Assembly (NCBI RefSeq): GCF_039545035.1
Contig: NZ_BAABRO010000004.1
Span: 434,001-498,000 of the forward strand
Length of the DNA: 64,000 bases
Direction: 5' to 3'
DNA from: Novipirellula caenicola
GTDB lineage: Bacteria > Planctomycetota > Planctomycetia > Pirellulales > Pirellulaceae
The position numbers were made by a program, and so were the translations under genes. The notes under the pieces are model-generated. The model had not been told where the DNA came from. It saw nothing but the letters and a program-made list of their open reading frames with translations, and did not search any database. How positions within the stretch are numbered: position 1 is the first letter of the stretch; the number at the start of each line of letters is the position of its first letter. Below are positions 55,101 through 64,000 of the stretch, in pieces.

Positions 55101-57302
55101 GCCCCCTTGATGCGGCGTCAAACCGAGCGGTTTCCTCAGCATCAACGAATCATCCGGCGAAGCCGGGTTGATCCGCCGCGCTGCTAAGTCGTCTTTGAGT
55201 GCTCGCAAATCGAACACGGGATCATACCCACGAAGCGACAAACGAAATCCATTTTTGCCCTTCTGCGCCCCGTGACAGGTTCCTTGATTACATCCCAATC
55301 GGCTGAGCACCGGATTGACGTCGTGAATGTAATCGACGCTGCCGGGCGCTGCGTTGTCACCATCCGTGCCGTCACCGTTCGCATCGTTACCGTTCGCATC
55401 GTTACCGTCCAAGCGAACATCGACAGCGACCGTCTGAGTCAGCTCGCCAAAACGAACGACAAGCTCGCGATGCCCTTGTTCGATAGGCCGGATCAAGCCG
55501 CGATCATTGATGGCAATTAGCGAGGGAACGTTGATGTCGCAGTGACGCGTTACATCCACCACCGAATCGTCCGCAAGCGTTGCCATCACGACGAGCTGGC
55601 AATAGGCATAAGGCGATTCCAAACGAATCGTCGCGGGATAGACTGTCAATCCACGTACCGATTTAGCGTCCACCGCCGATGTAGCATTCGCGGCTGATTT
55701 GGCATTCACCCCTGACTCATCGGTCAACGATACTGCGGTCGCGGCCTGCATTTTCATCCATGCCTTGGCATCAAAGGCGTGGTGTTTCGTGCTCGATTCG
55801 TTTTCGATCGCCACGATGGGAAACTCGGACACCTGTGATCCGTTGGCATCCATCTGCCGCAACACCGCGTCGTTCCCAGTAAACACCAAGCGATTGTCAC
55901 TCGAGAAACGGATCGCGTAGACGGCGGCGGTATCGCTATTCCATTTCGCGATCTCGGTGGTCTCCTTGGACTGATACGCTGCCAACATTTCCTTTTCTTT
56001 AGCCGAGCGCTGAGGGGCTCGTTTGGCCATGATCTTTTTGACTTCGTCCGACAAAGTCCCCATGAAATCGTACTTCCAAACACGCACCTCGCTACGACCA
56101 TCGAGCGTCGATGCGGCGGCCAACCGAGATCCATCGGGGCTGATCGCCACACTAAAGATTCGGCCTGGCATCGCTGGCAGATTGCGGATCAAGTTGGCAT
56201 CGTCGCCAATTTTGCGAGCGGTTTCGCGGAACACACGATAGACCTTGGCGACCCCGTCCGCACCTCCGATCAAGATTTCATTGCGTTGGGGATGAATCGC
56301 AACGCTATTAAGTCCGCCGGAAAGGGCTCCAGGCGTGATCGAGGTGATGTTGTCGACAAAACGCTCGCTGGCAACCTCGGTCAACTTACACGACATATCA
56401 CGAGCGACTGAAACCAAATGAGATCCATCGGGGGTAAAGACGGTATCGCGAACCCAGTCGTCATGCGCCCCTTGAAACAGCACCTGTTCGCCCGACTGAG
56501 TATCGATAGCGCGAACGACGTTGTCAGTGGCGCCGAACGCAAGCTTGCTGCCGTCCGGAGACCAGCTGGCACCGCTAAGTGTGTCATGCGTCCACGGCCG
56601 CGACATCAGCAATTCATGGGATGCGGCGTCCCAGATCTGCACTTCGCCTTGCACCCCAGGCGTGCCTCCGATCGCGGCGATCCGTTTCCCATCGGGCGAA
56701 AAGCGGACCGCATTGATTCGCGGACTCATGCCGATCAATCGTGCAATGGTTTCCCCGTTGTCGCTATGAAGCAAGATGACTTCATGAAACCCTGCGACAG
56801 CAATCTGTTTTCCGTCGGGAGAAACATCAACCGATGGCAGCGTCGGCGGACCGACGTAAACGGGCGGATACTCAGCGGTGAAGATCGGCTCGGCGGATGT
56901 TTGCGAATCATCCTTTGCTCCCTCGGAAATCCACTGGCGTATCGTTTGAATCTCGATCGCGTGCAGTGGTTTGGCCGGAGATCTTGGCATCTCGGCATGC
57001 CCATCGATCGGCGTAATTTGGTCGATCAGATAACTGGCGTCGGGTTTGCCAGGAACAATCGCCGGCGAGCCGCTTTCACCACCGGCAACCAGCGACGCAA
57101 AGTCGGTCATGACGTATTGGCCGAGCGGTTTTGCCGGTTGATGGCATCCAAAACACTTGTTGCGAAAGATCGGCTCGATGTCGCGAGCGAAACTAGGCGA
57201 CGCCTTGGAAGCGGAGGGCTCGCCTGCCACTGAATCGTCGTTCGCCGTTAATTCCACACAGATCAGGGAAACGACTGCGAACAAGATCGTTCGAAAGACC
57301 AT
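52104..57302 (-). CDS. Giant cytochrome-c-like / WD40 / DUF1549 / DUF1553 fusion protein
   Basis: A 1732-residue secreted protein. A signal peptide ([20 protein letters not shown]) is followed by a planctomycete cytochrome-c-like domain with CFGCH (about residue 50), WD40-like repeats (about 150-490; [27 protein letters not shown]), an Ig-like BIG2-type segment (about 555-625), a second haem-type motif CNQGTCH (about 672), DUF1549 (about 855-1055, with CNKCHDHPF) and DUF1553 (about 1100-1335). A coiled coil and a C-terminal beta-rich domain end the chain. It probably acts in the periplasm with the DUF1501 protein. ATG 57302 begins the signal peptide; the frame is open to 57539. Confidence 0.9.
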   Translation of the reverse strand: MVFRTILFAVVSLICVELTANDDSVAGEPSASKASPSFARDIEPIFRNKCFGCHQPAKPLGQYVMTDFASLVAGGESGSPAIVPGKPDASYLIDQITPIDGHAEMPRSPAKPLHAIEIQTIRQWISEGAKDDSQTSAEPIFTAEYPPVYVGPPTLPSVDVSPDGKQIAVAGFHEVILLHSDNGETIARLIGMSPRINAVRFSPDGKRIAAIGGTPGVQGEVQIWDAASHELLMSRPWTHDTLSGASWSPDGSKLAFGATDNVVRAIDTQSGEQVLFQGAHDDWVRDTVFTPDGSHLVSVARDMSCKLTEVASERFVDNITSITPGALSGGLNSVAIHPQRNEILIGGADGVAKVYRVFRETARKIGDDANLIRNLPAMPGRIFSVAISPDGSRLAAASTLDGRSEVRVWKYDFMGTLSDEVKKIMAKRAPQRSAKEKEMLAAYQSKETTEIAKWNSDTAAVYAIRFSSDNRLVFTGNDAVLRQMDANGSQVSEFPIVAIENESSTKHHAFDAKAWMKMQAATAVSLTDESGVNAKSAANATSAVDAKSVRGLTVYPATIRLESPYAYCQLVVMATLADDSVVDVTRHCDINVPSLIAINDRGLIRPIEQGHRELVVRFGELTQTVAVDVRLDGNDANGNDANGDGTDGDNAAPGSVDYIHDVNPVLSRLGCNQGTCHGAQKGKNGFRLSLRGYDPVFDLRALKDDLAARRINPASPDDSLMLRKPLGLTPHQGGVLMVDGDPNHAILRRWIADGSHVDLQSPRVASIEIFPTNPTVQAIGARQQVRVVATYRNGTSRDVTGEAFIESGNSEVATADANGLLTTIRRGEAPILARFEGAYAATTLTVMGDRSGYEDPLLVTHNTIDELVARKWHRVKVVPSPLCDDATFLRRVHLDLTGLLPTSDQVKSFLADSTESRVKRSKVIDQLIGSEAYIAYWTNKWCDLLQVNRKFLGVEGSTKFREWIRTCVAENRPYDEFVRQVLTASGSNNENPPASYFKVLRTPEDTMENTTHLFLGIRFNCNKCHDHPFERWTQDQYFELAAYFAQVDLKKDPASGDRKIGGSAVEGAKPLFEIVADQSSGEIKHGRTGDVVAPDFPFAVEHPTSDDASRREQLARWMTDADNPYFARSYVNRLWGYLLGVGLIQPIDDIRAGNPPTNPELLDFLTDRFVESGFDVRAMHRLICNSRTYQLSIESNPLNEDDHLNYSHAMPRRLPAEVIYDAVHQVTGAVSSIPGVAKGTRAAALPDSGVKLADGFLQNLGRPARESACECERSSDLQLGPVMALISGPTVGTAISDPQNELAKIVENCPDDQTLAEEVFLRALGRRPSEPEVAAFKSIIDQVQRDHDALQKQLAQSEADWKLQRAELEAVRETKLAEVVAEIAKRTEAIKPERTRLEAERAKRIAAAENSLNEAQANLVTTTEKRFAGAADVEWHPLAAREWSASNKAVLTPQADRSIRASGNADKGIYTIKMSTGLKQITGFRLEALPADDLPRGGPGLADNGNFVVTELLIQVQNNGKDQKPEKVEIAKAEADFTQGGFDIKATFDGNAKDQGGWAVSPSLGVVHWATFKLKTPIANPEGCTLTFELHQFHNAAKHRLGRFRISATTAEGEIPLGQSESIAAALSTPAAQRSEAATKLIVDYGAATDKGIADLRAALAEARKPVPADPTLVQLEQRKKELSVATPDDPALVQLRKDLSESTKQLGNVRLTAAEDLAWALINSPAFLFNH
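55367..55415 (-). repeat. 15-bp repeat encoding NDANG units in the giant fusion gene
   Basis: GTTCGCATCGTTACC occurs twice in tandem with degenerate flanking units; the coding strand reads [18 protein letters not shown], an Asp/Asn/Gly linker before the CNQGTCH domain. Confidence 0.75.
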
Positions 57303-57719
57303 GGCATTACTCGTGCTGGCAGAGTTGGGCTGACAGAGTTCGTTTGCACGCAGCCCTCTGAAAGTCATGCCAATAGCGTTTTGTCTTCGCGCCTGTGCGT
57401 GGGCAGCAAACTCGAAGTGATCAGAGCGATTGGATTTCAGAGAACAGCGAGTCTGATAACGCCAATCCAGTATCAGTACGCTACAGGCTGATACGAGTAG
57501 CCCAAAGAAGGGCGGGCGGGAGTGGGCCGGATCTCTCATAGCGAGAGATCGCGAACCGCTAATTCACTATATCGGCAGCTTCGTGCTCGTCAACACTTTT
57601 GACGGCGTGTAAACTCTGATTTATTCGAGAACGCCTTGTCCGATCGAGTTTGATTTGGACGGCACTCGATCCCTACGAAACCTCTCCTGAAACCTTCCCC
57701 CCGATCGTTGAGAAACTTC
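57303..57719. other. Divergent promoter region between the giant fusion and DUF1080 genes
   Basis: About 417 bases. Part of it is open in the frame of the giant gene (to 57539), but the signal peptide starts at 57302. Promoters for both directions should lie here; no clear boxes or hairpins were recognised. Confidence 0.45.
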
Positions 57720-58532
57720 ATGAAACGTTGTGTTTTCCACGCTTTGACTCGCCTTACCCTATTGAGCGGCCTCGGATTGTCGGTCGCATTGTCGGCTTCA
57801 TCGCTCGCGGCCGAAGAGTACCTTAATGGGATCAAATGGCAGGAACCGCCCAAGGTGACGCCAGGCGAAACCAATGCGGACGCCCCCTCGGACGCCATCA
57901 TTTTGTTTGACGGCGCTGATTTGTCCGAATGGAACAACGGAGACAAATGGAATGTCAAAGACGGCGTTGCAAGTACCGGTAAAGGAATGATCTCGACGAA
58001 GCGAGAATTCGGTGATTGTCAACTTCATATCGAATGGTCTGCGCCAACTCCCGTCAAAGGCAACGGACAAGGCCGAGGCAATAGTGGCGTGTTCATGATG
58101 GGACGCTATGAAATCCAGGTGCTCGATTCGTACGACAACGAAACCTATTTCGACGGACAAGCCGGAGCGATCTACAAACAAACGCCTCCAGCGGTCAATG
58201 CAACTCGTCCGCCAGGCGAATGGAATACCTATGACATCTTCTGGACCGCCCCCCGTTTTGACGACAGCGAAAAATTGGTTTCGCCCGCTTACGTTACCGT
58301 GGTTCATAACGGAGTCTTGATCCTGAATCACTTCGAACTCAAAGGGGACACTCCGTATAACCGTCCGCCCCAATACAAAGCCCACAAGCCCGTCGGCCCA
58401 ATCTCGCTACAAGATCACGGCAATCCCGTGCGATTCCGCAACATTTGGATCCGCGAGTTCAAACCCGCAGTGGGCGAACAAGAACGCGCCCCGTTCCTTC
58501 GCGACGGCAATAAAGAAACGCCAATCGAATAA
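57720..58532 (+). CDS. Secreted DUF1080 (3-keto-disaccharide hydrolase-like) protein
   Basis: A 270-residue protein with a signal peptide ([20 protein letters not shown], cleavage after SLAA). The concanavalin-like DUF1080 core is plain: [53 protein letters not shown] and the C-terminal [20 protein letters not shown]. Some family members hydrolyse 3-keto-disaccharides; others bind glycans. ATG 57720 is used; TTG 57708 is four codons upstream. It is divergent from the giant fusion gene. Confidence 0.9.
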   Translation: MKRCVFHALTRLTLLSGLGLSVALSASSLAAEEYLNGIKWQEPPKVTPGETNADAPSDAIILFDGADLSEWNNGDKWNVKDGVASTGKGMISTKREFGDCQLHIEWSAPTPVKGNGQGRGNSGVFMMGRYEIQVLDSYDNETYFDGQAGAIYKQTPPAVNATRPPGEWNTYDIFWTAPRFDDSEKLVSPAYVTVVHNGVLILNHFELKGDTPYNRPPQYKAHKPVGPISLQDHGNPVRFRNIWIREFKPAVGEQERAPFLRDGNKETPIE

Positions 58533-58572
58533 GAAGGCGAATCGCTAACCTAGGGCGAACTGGATCGAAGCA

Positions 58573-58603
58573 CCGTTTGCGGCGGCATCGCTGTCGCAAA
58601 CGG
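58573..58603. terminator. Possible bidirectional hairpin between convergent genes
   Basis: Perfect 9-bp stem (58573-58581 with 58595-58603) with a 13-nt loop between the DUF1080 stop (58532) and the kinase stop (58619). T-runs are weak on both strands, so termination strength is doubtful. Confidence 0.5.
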
Positions 58604-58618
58604 CAACACCGCTGCACT

Positions 58619-60769
58619 TTAATTGGCAACCGATTTCTCGGCAGCAGGCTGCAAATCGGATAACGCGGGAAACAGGATGGTAAACTCGGTTCCTGATCCT
58701 ACCGAGGACTGCAGATCGATGGCGCCGCCGTGCTGCTCCACGATTCCGAGTACCGTGGCCAACCCGACCCCTTGCCCCGTCGATTTGGTCGTGAAGAAAG
58801 GGTCAAAAATACAATGCAGCGTCTCAGGTGAAATCCCCGCTCCGTTGTCCTTGACGGTGACATAGACATGCTCGCCTGGTTGAATCTTGCCACCATAGAC
58901 GAACCCATCAATATCGGCTTGCTCGACCTGTTTGGTGGCAACGTCAATGTGCACTTCGCCGGATTCCCCGATCGCTTCGATCGCGTTGGTCAATAGGTTT
59001 AACAGGACCTGTGAAAGCGCGGTCACGTCTCCCCAAACGTTCGGTGTTCCCTGAGCGATTTGCAAATCGATATGAATCCCTTTCTTCGTCGCTGACCCCA
59101 CCAAACTAGCAACCTTGGCCGCGGCTTGAGCGAGGTCCACGTGTTGCGTTTTCGATTTCGATTGACCCGCAAACGTCAGCATTTGTTTACACAGCGATGA
59201 TGCCATCTCGGCTGCGTAGACGACTTGATCCAAGTTGTCGTTGGCCGTTTGGTTTTCCGACGGCAAATTGAAACTGCACAGCTCGGCGTTGGTCGTGATC
59301 ACGGTCAACAAATTGTTGAAATCATGCGCAATGCCACTTGCCAGTTTTCCAAGACTTTCGAATTTTTGCTGGTTCTGAATTTGCAGCTCACGTTTTCGCG
59401 CCCGGTCTCGCTGCTTTTCACGTTCGATCACCAATGCTAACGATCTCGCCACGCGCTCGACGCTGACAAGATCCTCAGGCGGACTGCTGTTAGAGTCGTT
59501 GGACGCCAAACAAATCGTCCCCAGCGTTGTATTGGTGCTGTCGGTGATCGGCATCGATCCGATGGTCTTGATCCCAACCGATGCACAGAACGCGGCGGTG
59601 GTTGAGAATTGACGAACCTGTCCCTCATCGTGCATGAATTGAAACGATCCCGCTTGCATCGCCGCGCGACAAGTCGTCGGCTCACTCATGATCGGAAATC
59701 CCAGCAGCGACTTGCGGACATCCTCAGGTAACGAAGGAGCAGCCGCATACCGGATCGATTGACGCGAATCGTCAAGCATCAGCACCAAGCAACGCAGTGC
59801 TGGAAAGGCGACGTCAAGCTTGCTGGCCACAAGCGAAATCAATGATTCGACCGACGTTCCTTCGGATGCATATTTGAAGATCTCTTTTTCAAGATTCATC
59901 AACTCCAACTGCTGGCGTTCAACGGTGGTGTCACGCACCGTTCCCACCGCACGGATTTTTTCACCCGCAGCGTTCCATTCGCAAACCGATCCTTCGAGAC
60001 GAACCCAACGATACTCGCCGGATTTGCGTCGAACACGAAATTCGTAATCGAACGAATCGGGAAACTCTGACATCGCGTCGAGCTGGCTTAGATCCTCGGG
60101 ATGCATCAACGCACGCACCCCCATCACCGATGAATCAAGCTCGCCTTCGCCATAGCCAAGGATGCGGTGGTACTCGGCATCTCGGATCACTTGTTGATTG
60201 ACAATATCGTAATCCCAAACTCCAAACTGACTGCCCTTCAACGCGAGCGCGTAACGCGTTCGCACTGCGGCAAGCGCGTTTCGGTCGTTGAACCAATCGG
60301 TGATGTTGGTAAACGAATTGACGGCAAACGTCTTGTCGCCATTCTCGAAAACGCTAACGTTGGCTCGGACATAGATCCGCTTTCCTTTGAGCGTCAAAAA
60401 AGCAACATCATCGCTGAAACTCGGGTCGCGGCGAACAATTGCTTGCAGGTAGATCGCTAGCGACGAAAGCGAGTCTGGAGGCGCAATTTCGGAGGCACGA
60501 CGACTCAACTCCTCAATCGAATCCGCCTCGAACAACTCAATTGCCGCTTCGTTGAACGTGACCGTTTTAATCCCAGCAAAGACCTTGCTACGAAACTCGG
60601 AATCCAACTGCAGCTTTTCAAGCAGGGACGTTGCCGATGCGTTCTCCACCTCGTCCAAAAGGGCGACCAGCGCTGTCACATCATCAATGAGCAGCGCTGA
60701 TTTAATTGACTCGAGCAGAAAACCGGTAGGGTCTTCGATCGAGGACAAAATTTCAGGAAGATAAATCAT
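58619..60769 (-). CDS. Soluble PAS-PAS-GAF sensor histidine kinase
   Basis: A 716-residue kinase with no transmembrane helix. Residues about 65-160 and 175-290 are PAS domains (the second with the PAC-type WVRLEGSVCEWNAAGEKIRA), about 300-450 a GAF domain, then the dimerisation helix with phospho-acceptor His482 (GIAHDFNNLL), and an HATPase_c domain (NLLTNAIEAI, DNGAGISPE, GVGLATVLGIVEQHGG). The HDFNNLL form is typical of hybrid kinases, but no receiver domain follows. It should sense a cytoplasmic signal. No response regulator is adjacent; the partner is unknown. Confidence 0.92.
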   Translation of the reverse strand: MIYLPEILSSIEDPTGFLLESIKSALLIDDVTALVALLDEVENASATSLLEKLQLDSEFRSKVFAGIKTVTFNEAAIELFEADSIEELSRRASEIAPPDSLSSLAIYLQAIVRRDPSFSDDVAFLTLKGKRIYVRANVSVFENGDKTFAVNSFTNITDWFNDRNALAAVRTRYALALKGSQFGVWDYDIVNQQVIRDAEYHRILGYGEGELDSSVMGVRALMHPEDLSQLDAMSEFPDSFDYEFRVRRKSGEYRWVRLEGSVCEWNAAGEKIRAVGTVRDTTVERQQLELMNLEKEIFKYASEGTSVESLISLVASKLDVAFPALRCLVLMLDDSRQSIRYAAAPSLPEDVRKSLLGFPIMSEPTTCRAAMQAGSFQFMHDEGQVRQFSTTAAFCASVGIKTIGSMPITDSTNTTLGTICLASNDSNSSPPEDLVSVERVARSLALVIEREKQRDRARKRELQIQNQQKFESLGKLASGIAHDFNNLLTVITTNAELCSFNLPSENQTANDNLDQVVYAAEMASSLCKQMLTFAGQSKSKTQHVDLAQAAAKVASLVGSATKKGIHIDLQIAQGTPNVWGDVTALSQVLLNLLTNAIEAIGESGEVHIDVATKQVEQADIDGFVYGGKIQPGEHVYVTVKDNGAGISPETLHCIFDPFFTTKSTGQGVGLATVLGIVEQHGGAIDLQSSVGSGTEFTILFPALSDLQPAAEKSVAN

Positions 60770-61354
60770 CTAGGGGGCTTTCGATTCTGAAGTGCTCCGG
60801 CGCAGTCGCACGTCAGTTAGTGTAGCAAGTCCCTCGGCTGGATGCACGCCAATCCCTAACGAGCCGCAGTGCATGCCCACCACTTCCGATGTCGTTTTGA
60901 CATCCGAATCGAACGTCAGCGGCAATCTTGATGCCAACGATTTCCTCAACGAGGTCGCAATGCCGTCCTAACGACCGTATCCCCTCCGCAGGAAACCATG
61001 CTTTAGAAAGCGATTTCGGATACCCGCATAGTGGTTGTGCTAGCCCTCTCATCTACGCGGGGGGGCAACCTAATCCAGCATCATCTATGGATCAGCGTGG
61101 ATGGCACTTGGGTGAATGCAGAAGGGCACTTAAAACGGGCGAAAGCGACCGGCTTCTGAAACGACCAACCGCAGCGGCGTCACTGCCGCTCAAAAAAAAA
61201 TCACCCGCGCAATCGCCTGCTTCCCAATGCCCCTGCAGACGGAGTGGCAACCTCTGAATGAGGGGAAGGTGTCGGCGTCACAACACCGATTCGCCGTTTG
61301 CACCGCACGCCGAAGCGAATCGCGGCGGTGAATCACGCAGGTGAAACGCGGTGA
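60770..61354. other. Intergenic region upstream of the kinase gene
   Basis: About 585 bases between the oxidoreductase stop and the kinase start, both on the minus strand. It has a 6-bp hairpin (61173-61190) next to a run of nine A (61192-61200). On the minus strand the T-run comes before the hairpin, so this is not a terminator. No gene was recognised. Confidence 0.5.
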
Positions 61355-62452
61355 CTACGCAGCGCGTCGATCTTGTCCTACCCGACGGCTGATCGATTCG
61401 ATTCGCTGCCGAACCATCGCATGCGGCCCGACTTCGGTTGTACTCGAATCGCGGTACCAAGTTCGCCGCTTGATCGAATCAAGAATTTGGTCGGCGACAA
61501 CCACAGCCCTTGCACCTGCGTCTCCGTTGACGGCCGGCGAGATGCCGGTTTGGATGCTGATGGCAAAGTCGTGCAGTTCATCAAGGATCGCATTTCGCGG
61601 CTCGAGTTCCTTGGTCACGCACTTCAGCGATTCAGCAAAGATTTGGTCAGCACATCCCAGCGGATTTGCCACCTCGCTATCGAGATCGAAGGTGCGGTCG
61701 ACAACCGACGCACTAGGGCAAACCGAAGTCAGCGAAGGTTTGCCAAAATCGATATCGGCGAAGCCGTTGGCACCGAAAATTTGCATCTGTCGGGCTGGGG
61801 TCGGGCTGAGCCGCGACGCCTTCAGATTGGCGACCAACCCACATTCGAATTCGATGCGAGTCTCTGCGATGTCTTCATGACTGCTGATCACCGACATACC
61901 GCTGGCCGATACCGACCGCACGGGTGCGTTGGTCAGCGACAGCACAAGGTCAAGATCGTGGATCATCAAATCCATCACGACGCCGACATCCAAACAGCGA
62001 CCGGGGAAGCGTGAAGCGCGAACCGCTTCGACGTATTTTGCGTCCACCGCCAAATCTTCCAGTGCCGCAAAGGCGGGGTTAAATCGTTCGACATGCCCGA
62101 CTTGTAGCGTCAAGTTGCGGCTTCTTGCTAAATTGGCAATTCGCTGGGCATCGGGGCCGTTGGCTGCCAACGGTTTCTCGACAAACGCGTGCTTACCCGC
62201 TTTGAGCAAATCGGTTGCGATTTCCGCATGCAGATCGGTCGGGGCGGCAACCACGGCCGCATCGATCTTGGGGATACACTCGCGATAATCCGCGAATGTG
62301 GGGACCGAAAACAGCTCTTCCACTTTCGCTCGAGCTTGCTCAAACGGATCGGTCACCGCAACCAACTCGACTCCGTCGACTTGTTGCAACAACTTGGCAT
62401 GGATACGCCCTAGATGACCTGCACCGATGACTGCGATTCGTAACCGACTCAC
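61355..62452 (-). CDS. Gfo/Idh/MocA family NAD(P)-dependent oxidoreductase next to lpxA
   Basis: A 365-residue oxidoreductase. The Rossmann motif is VIGAGHLGRIHAKLLQ, with the HAFVEKPLAA sequence (catalytic-type Lys in EKP) near residue 90 and HVERFNPAF near 120. The C-terminal alpha/beta domain includes DVGVVMDLMIHDLDLVLSL. The start is GTG 62452, giving a GTGA overlap with lpxA, so the two are translationally coupled. In organisms with 2,3-diamino-glucose lipid A, GnnA of this family oxidises UDP-GlcNAc at C3 and its gene lies beside lpxA; that role is plausible here but not proven. Confidence 0.88.
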   Translation of the reverse strand: MSRLRIAVIGAGHLGRIHAKLLQQVDGVELVAVTDPFEQARAKVEELFSVPTFADYRECIPKIDAAVVAAPTDLHAEIATDLLKAGKHAFVEKPLAANGPDAQRIANLARSRNLTLQVGHVERFNPAFAALEDLAVDAKYVEAVRASRFPGRCLDVGVVMDLMIHDLDLVLSLTNAPVRSVSASGMSVISSHEDIAETRIEFECGLVANLKASRLSPTPARQMQIFGANGFADIDFGKPSLTSVCPSASVVDRTFDLDSEVANPLGCADQIFAESLKCVTKELEPRNAILDELHDFAISIQTGISPAVNGDAGARAVVVADQILDSIKRRTWYRDSSTTEVGPHAMVRQRIESISRRVGQDRRAA

Positions 62453-63258
62453 GCTGCTTTTCTCCTTCGGTCGCGACCACGGCCTTTTTGACCGGCAACC
62501 GTTGTATCCATGAAATTGAACAGTTCGCGTAACACAGGCCGAATGGGGCCGGTGGACAACAATTGTTCTTTGGCGGCATCGAGTCCCACGTAGGATCGAT
62601 AGAGTAATTTGTAGGCTTTGGTCAGGATTTCGATGTCTTCTTTGGGAAACCCATGTCGCTTCATCCCGATTGTATTGACCGCACGAGGTTTGGCGGGTTG
62701 ACCATCGACGATGATGTAGGGCGGAACGTCATGAAGCACTCGCGCCATCGCACTGATAAATGCCATGTTTCCGACCGATGCAAAGTGCACGATCCCCACG
62801 CCGCCGGCAATCGTGATGTCGTTGCCGATATGCGCATGGCCACCGATCATCACATTGTTTGCCATCACGTTGCGGTCACCCACTTTGCAGTCGTGCGCAA
62901 TGTGAGTGTGAGCCATGAAGTAGTTGTTATGGCCCACGCGTGTCACGCCATCTTCTTTTTCCGTTGCGCGGTTGACGGTGCAGTACTCGCGGAAAACATT
63001 ACCGTCACCGATTTGGACCTGCGTCGGCGTCCCTTTGTAGCTGGTGTCTTGCGGGTCTGCACCGATCACGCAGCCCGGGAACACATGGTTCTCTTCACCA
63101 AGCGAGGTCACGCCGGAAAGAACAACATGGTCTTCAAGCAGCGTATCGTCACCGATGCTGACGTCTGGCCCGATCACACAGAAGTGACCAATGCGTACAT
63201 TCGTCCCTAACTTGGCACGTGGATCAACCACCGCAGTCTGAGCAATCTGGGTACTCAT
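62449..63258 (-). CDS. lpxA: UDP-N-acetylglucosamine acyltransferase LpxA
   Basis: A 269-residue left-handed beta-helix acyltransferase (E. coli 262). Hexapeptide repeats run through the first 190 residues (VVDPRAKLGTNVRIGHFCVI, GDDTLLEDHVVLSG). The catalytic histidine is in MAHTHIAHDCKVGD, and NTIGMKRHGFPKEDI follows the helix. It performs the first acylation of UDP-GlcNAc (or a diamino analogue) in lipid A synthesis. ATG 63258 is the family start. lpxC is upstream (63 bases) and the oxidoreductase downstream, overlapping by 4 nt. Confidence 0.96.
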   Translation of the reverse strand: MSTQIAQTAVVDPRAKLGTNVRIGHFCVIGPDVSIGDDTLLEDHVVLSGVTSLGEENHVFPGCVIGADPQDTSYKGTPTQVQIGDGNVFREYCTVNRATEKEDGVTRVGHNNYFMAHTHIAHDCKVGDRNVMANNVMIGGHAHIGNDITIAGGVGIVHFASVGNMAFISAMARVLHDVPPYIIVDGQPAKPRAVNTIGMKRHGFPKEDIEILTKAYKLLYRSYVGLDAAKEQLLSTGPIRPVLRELFNFMDTTVAGQKGRGRDRRRKAA

Positions 63259-63321
63259 GTTTCGGCTCCAAACATCTCTCGGTTGTAATCCCACAACCAC
63301 ATCGACCAATCATTGCTATGG

Positions 63322-64000
63322 CTAAGCAACATTTCGACGCGACTGCGAGACAGGGGTTAGGGGAATCTGCGAAGCAGCAAGTTCAGCCAATCGCTGAGCC
63401 ATGCGGCCGTTAAGGTTGTGTCCGCCACGATAGGAAACAAAGGTCCCGACCAATTCGACATCAGCAAGCGCCAAGTCGCCAATCAGATCGAGCACTTTGT
63501 GCCGTGCACATTCGTCGCGAAAGCGTAGCGTATTTTCAATCGGACCGTGTTCGCCGATCACCAACAAATCTTGATTGGTGACGTGCGACGCGACCCCCTG
63601 CTGTCGCAGTGATTGAGCCTGGGCTTCCGTGACAAATGTTCGAGCCGGAGCGACATCACGGATAAATCGTTCCGGTGTCATTCGCAGTGTGAAGGTTTGA
63701 TCAAAGATCGGCGAAGGACCATCGAAACTCAAGCGATACTCGTACGAAGTGCGGCCATCTTCTGCGGGAGTTGCTTCGATCCACCCAGCAGGTGACTCGA
63801 CGTAGATTCGCTCACGCACCGTCAAGCGACGCTTGGGTTTTGATTGGATGATCAGCCCGGCGGTTCGCAATGCAGCCACAAACGCCGCCGCACTGCCATC
63901 GAGTCCCGGCAATTCCTCGGCATCGATCTCGACCACGCAATTATCGATCTCGAGTCCCACCAGGGCAGCCATCAAATGTTCGATCATCTCGAACCGAGCT
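63322..64000 (-). CDS. lpxC: UDP-3-O-acyl-N-acetylglucosamine deacetylase LpxC (partial, N terminus outside)
   Basis: The frame is open to the window edge, giving 225 residues of the LpxC C-terminal part. It is a zinc deacetylase that commits the pathway to lipid A. Seen are RFEMIEHLMAALVGLEIDN (first zinc histidine), ELPGLDGSAAAFV, VAPARTFVTEAQ and the second metal-binding and catalytic region RHKVLDLIGDLALADVEL, then YRGGHNLN (catalytic His). About 60-80 N-terminal residues should lie beyond the edge. Some planctomycetes carry LpxC fused to FabZ; here the chain ends after the LpxC domain. Confidence 0.95.
   Translation of the reverse strand, partial: ARFEMIEHLMAALVGLEIDNCVVEIDAEELPGLDGSAAAFVAALRTAGLIIQSKPKRRLTVRERIYVESPAGWIEATPAEDGRTSYEYRLSFDGPSPIFDQTFTLRMTPERFIRDVAPARTFVTEAQAQSLRQQGVASHVTNQDLLVIGEHGPIENTLRFRDECARHKVLDLIGDLALADVELVGTFVSYRGGHNLNGRMAQRLAELAASQIPLTPVSQSRRNVA

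Noticed and set aside
61173-61200. Hairpin next to nine A residues as a terminator for the oxidoreductase gene
   Set aside because: On the minus strand the T-run precedes the stem; on the plus strand the tract after the stem is A, so neither direction fits.
1-64000. CRISPR arrays, insertion sequences, prophage or rRNA genes
   Set aside because: No direct-repeat-spacer pattern, transposase, integrase or rRNA-like sequence was seen while reading both strands; an automated search would be needed to exclude small remnants.

Overview
The window looks like a piece of a marine planctomycete chromosome of the Pirellulaceae type (Rhodopirellula and relatives). This rests on protein families seen directly: three DUF1559 pseudopilin-like proteins, a DUF1501 plus DUF1549/DUF1553 pair, a DUF1080 protein, a formylglycine sulfatase, a GYF-domain membrane protein, and a giant secreted protein with an N-terminal LEPRVLLAGD-type motif. 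Genes are densely packed, Shine-Dalgarno sites are often weak or absent, and no insertion sequence, phage gene, CRISPR array, tRNA or rRNA was recognised.

Region 1 (1-12.8 kb). After the tail of a response-regulator receiver domain, a strong terminator and moaC, a long minus-strand operon handles cobamides. Reading 5' to 3' from about 12.64 kb down to 0.94 kb, it runs: cobalamin riboswitch, DUF1559 pseudopilin-like gene, cobQ, cobO, cobU, btuF, btuC, btuD, cbiB, cobD, cobT, cobS, cobC. From cobQ to cobC all eleven genes overlap their neighbour by 4 or 8 nt. The set covers corrinoid import, adenosylation, amidation, aminopropanol attachment and lower-ligand assembly. No corrin-ring genes, outer-membrane receptor, threonine kinase or BluB are present. 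The riboswitch lies directly upstream of the pseudopilin-like gene, which is the most unusual arrangement in the window.

Region 2 (12.8-23.4 kb). A polyprenyl diphosphate synthase is followed by a 1925-residue secreted protein (DUF4347, four L-type-lectin-like domains alternating with three Calx-beta domains, C-terminal glucose/sorbosone dehydrogenase). A small surface-polysaccharide group follows: glf, an unrecognised protein and a GT2-like glycosyltransferase.

Region 3 (23.5-35.4 kb). A three-gene secretion/pilus operon (PilM-PilN-like fusion, PilO-like, secretin) is followed by an acyltransferase-3 membrane protein, a Gly/Gln-rich secreted protein, a sulfatase, a DUF1559-lipoprotein pair with a clear terminator, and a leucine-rich-repeat-like membrane protein.

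Region 4 (35.8-48.2 kb). recQ and ruvX are followed by a tandem pair of paralogous small proteins (about 70 aa), a GPEQ-repeat protein, a sigma-70 factor with a long leader, a PAS-LuxR regulator, a DUF1559 protein with a His/Cys-repeat leader, a GYF protein, a lipoprotein and an RNA methyltransferase-like protein.

Region 5 (48.2-64 kb). sucC-sucD (TCA cycle) are followed by a DUF1501 protein with a huge cytochrome-c-like/WD40/DUF1549/DUF1553 partner, a DUF1080 protein, a soluble PAS-PAS-GAF histidine kinase, and a lipid A cluster (lpxC, lpxA, Gfo/Idh/MocA oxidoreductase). Short in-frame tandem repeats (15 or 18 bp) recur in four unrelated genes.
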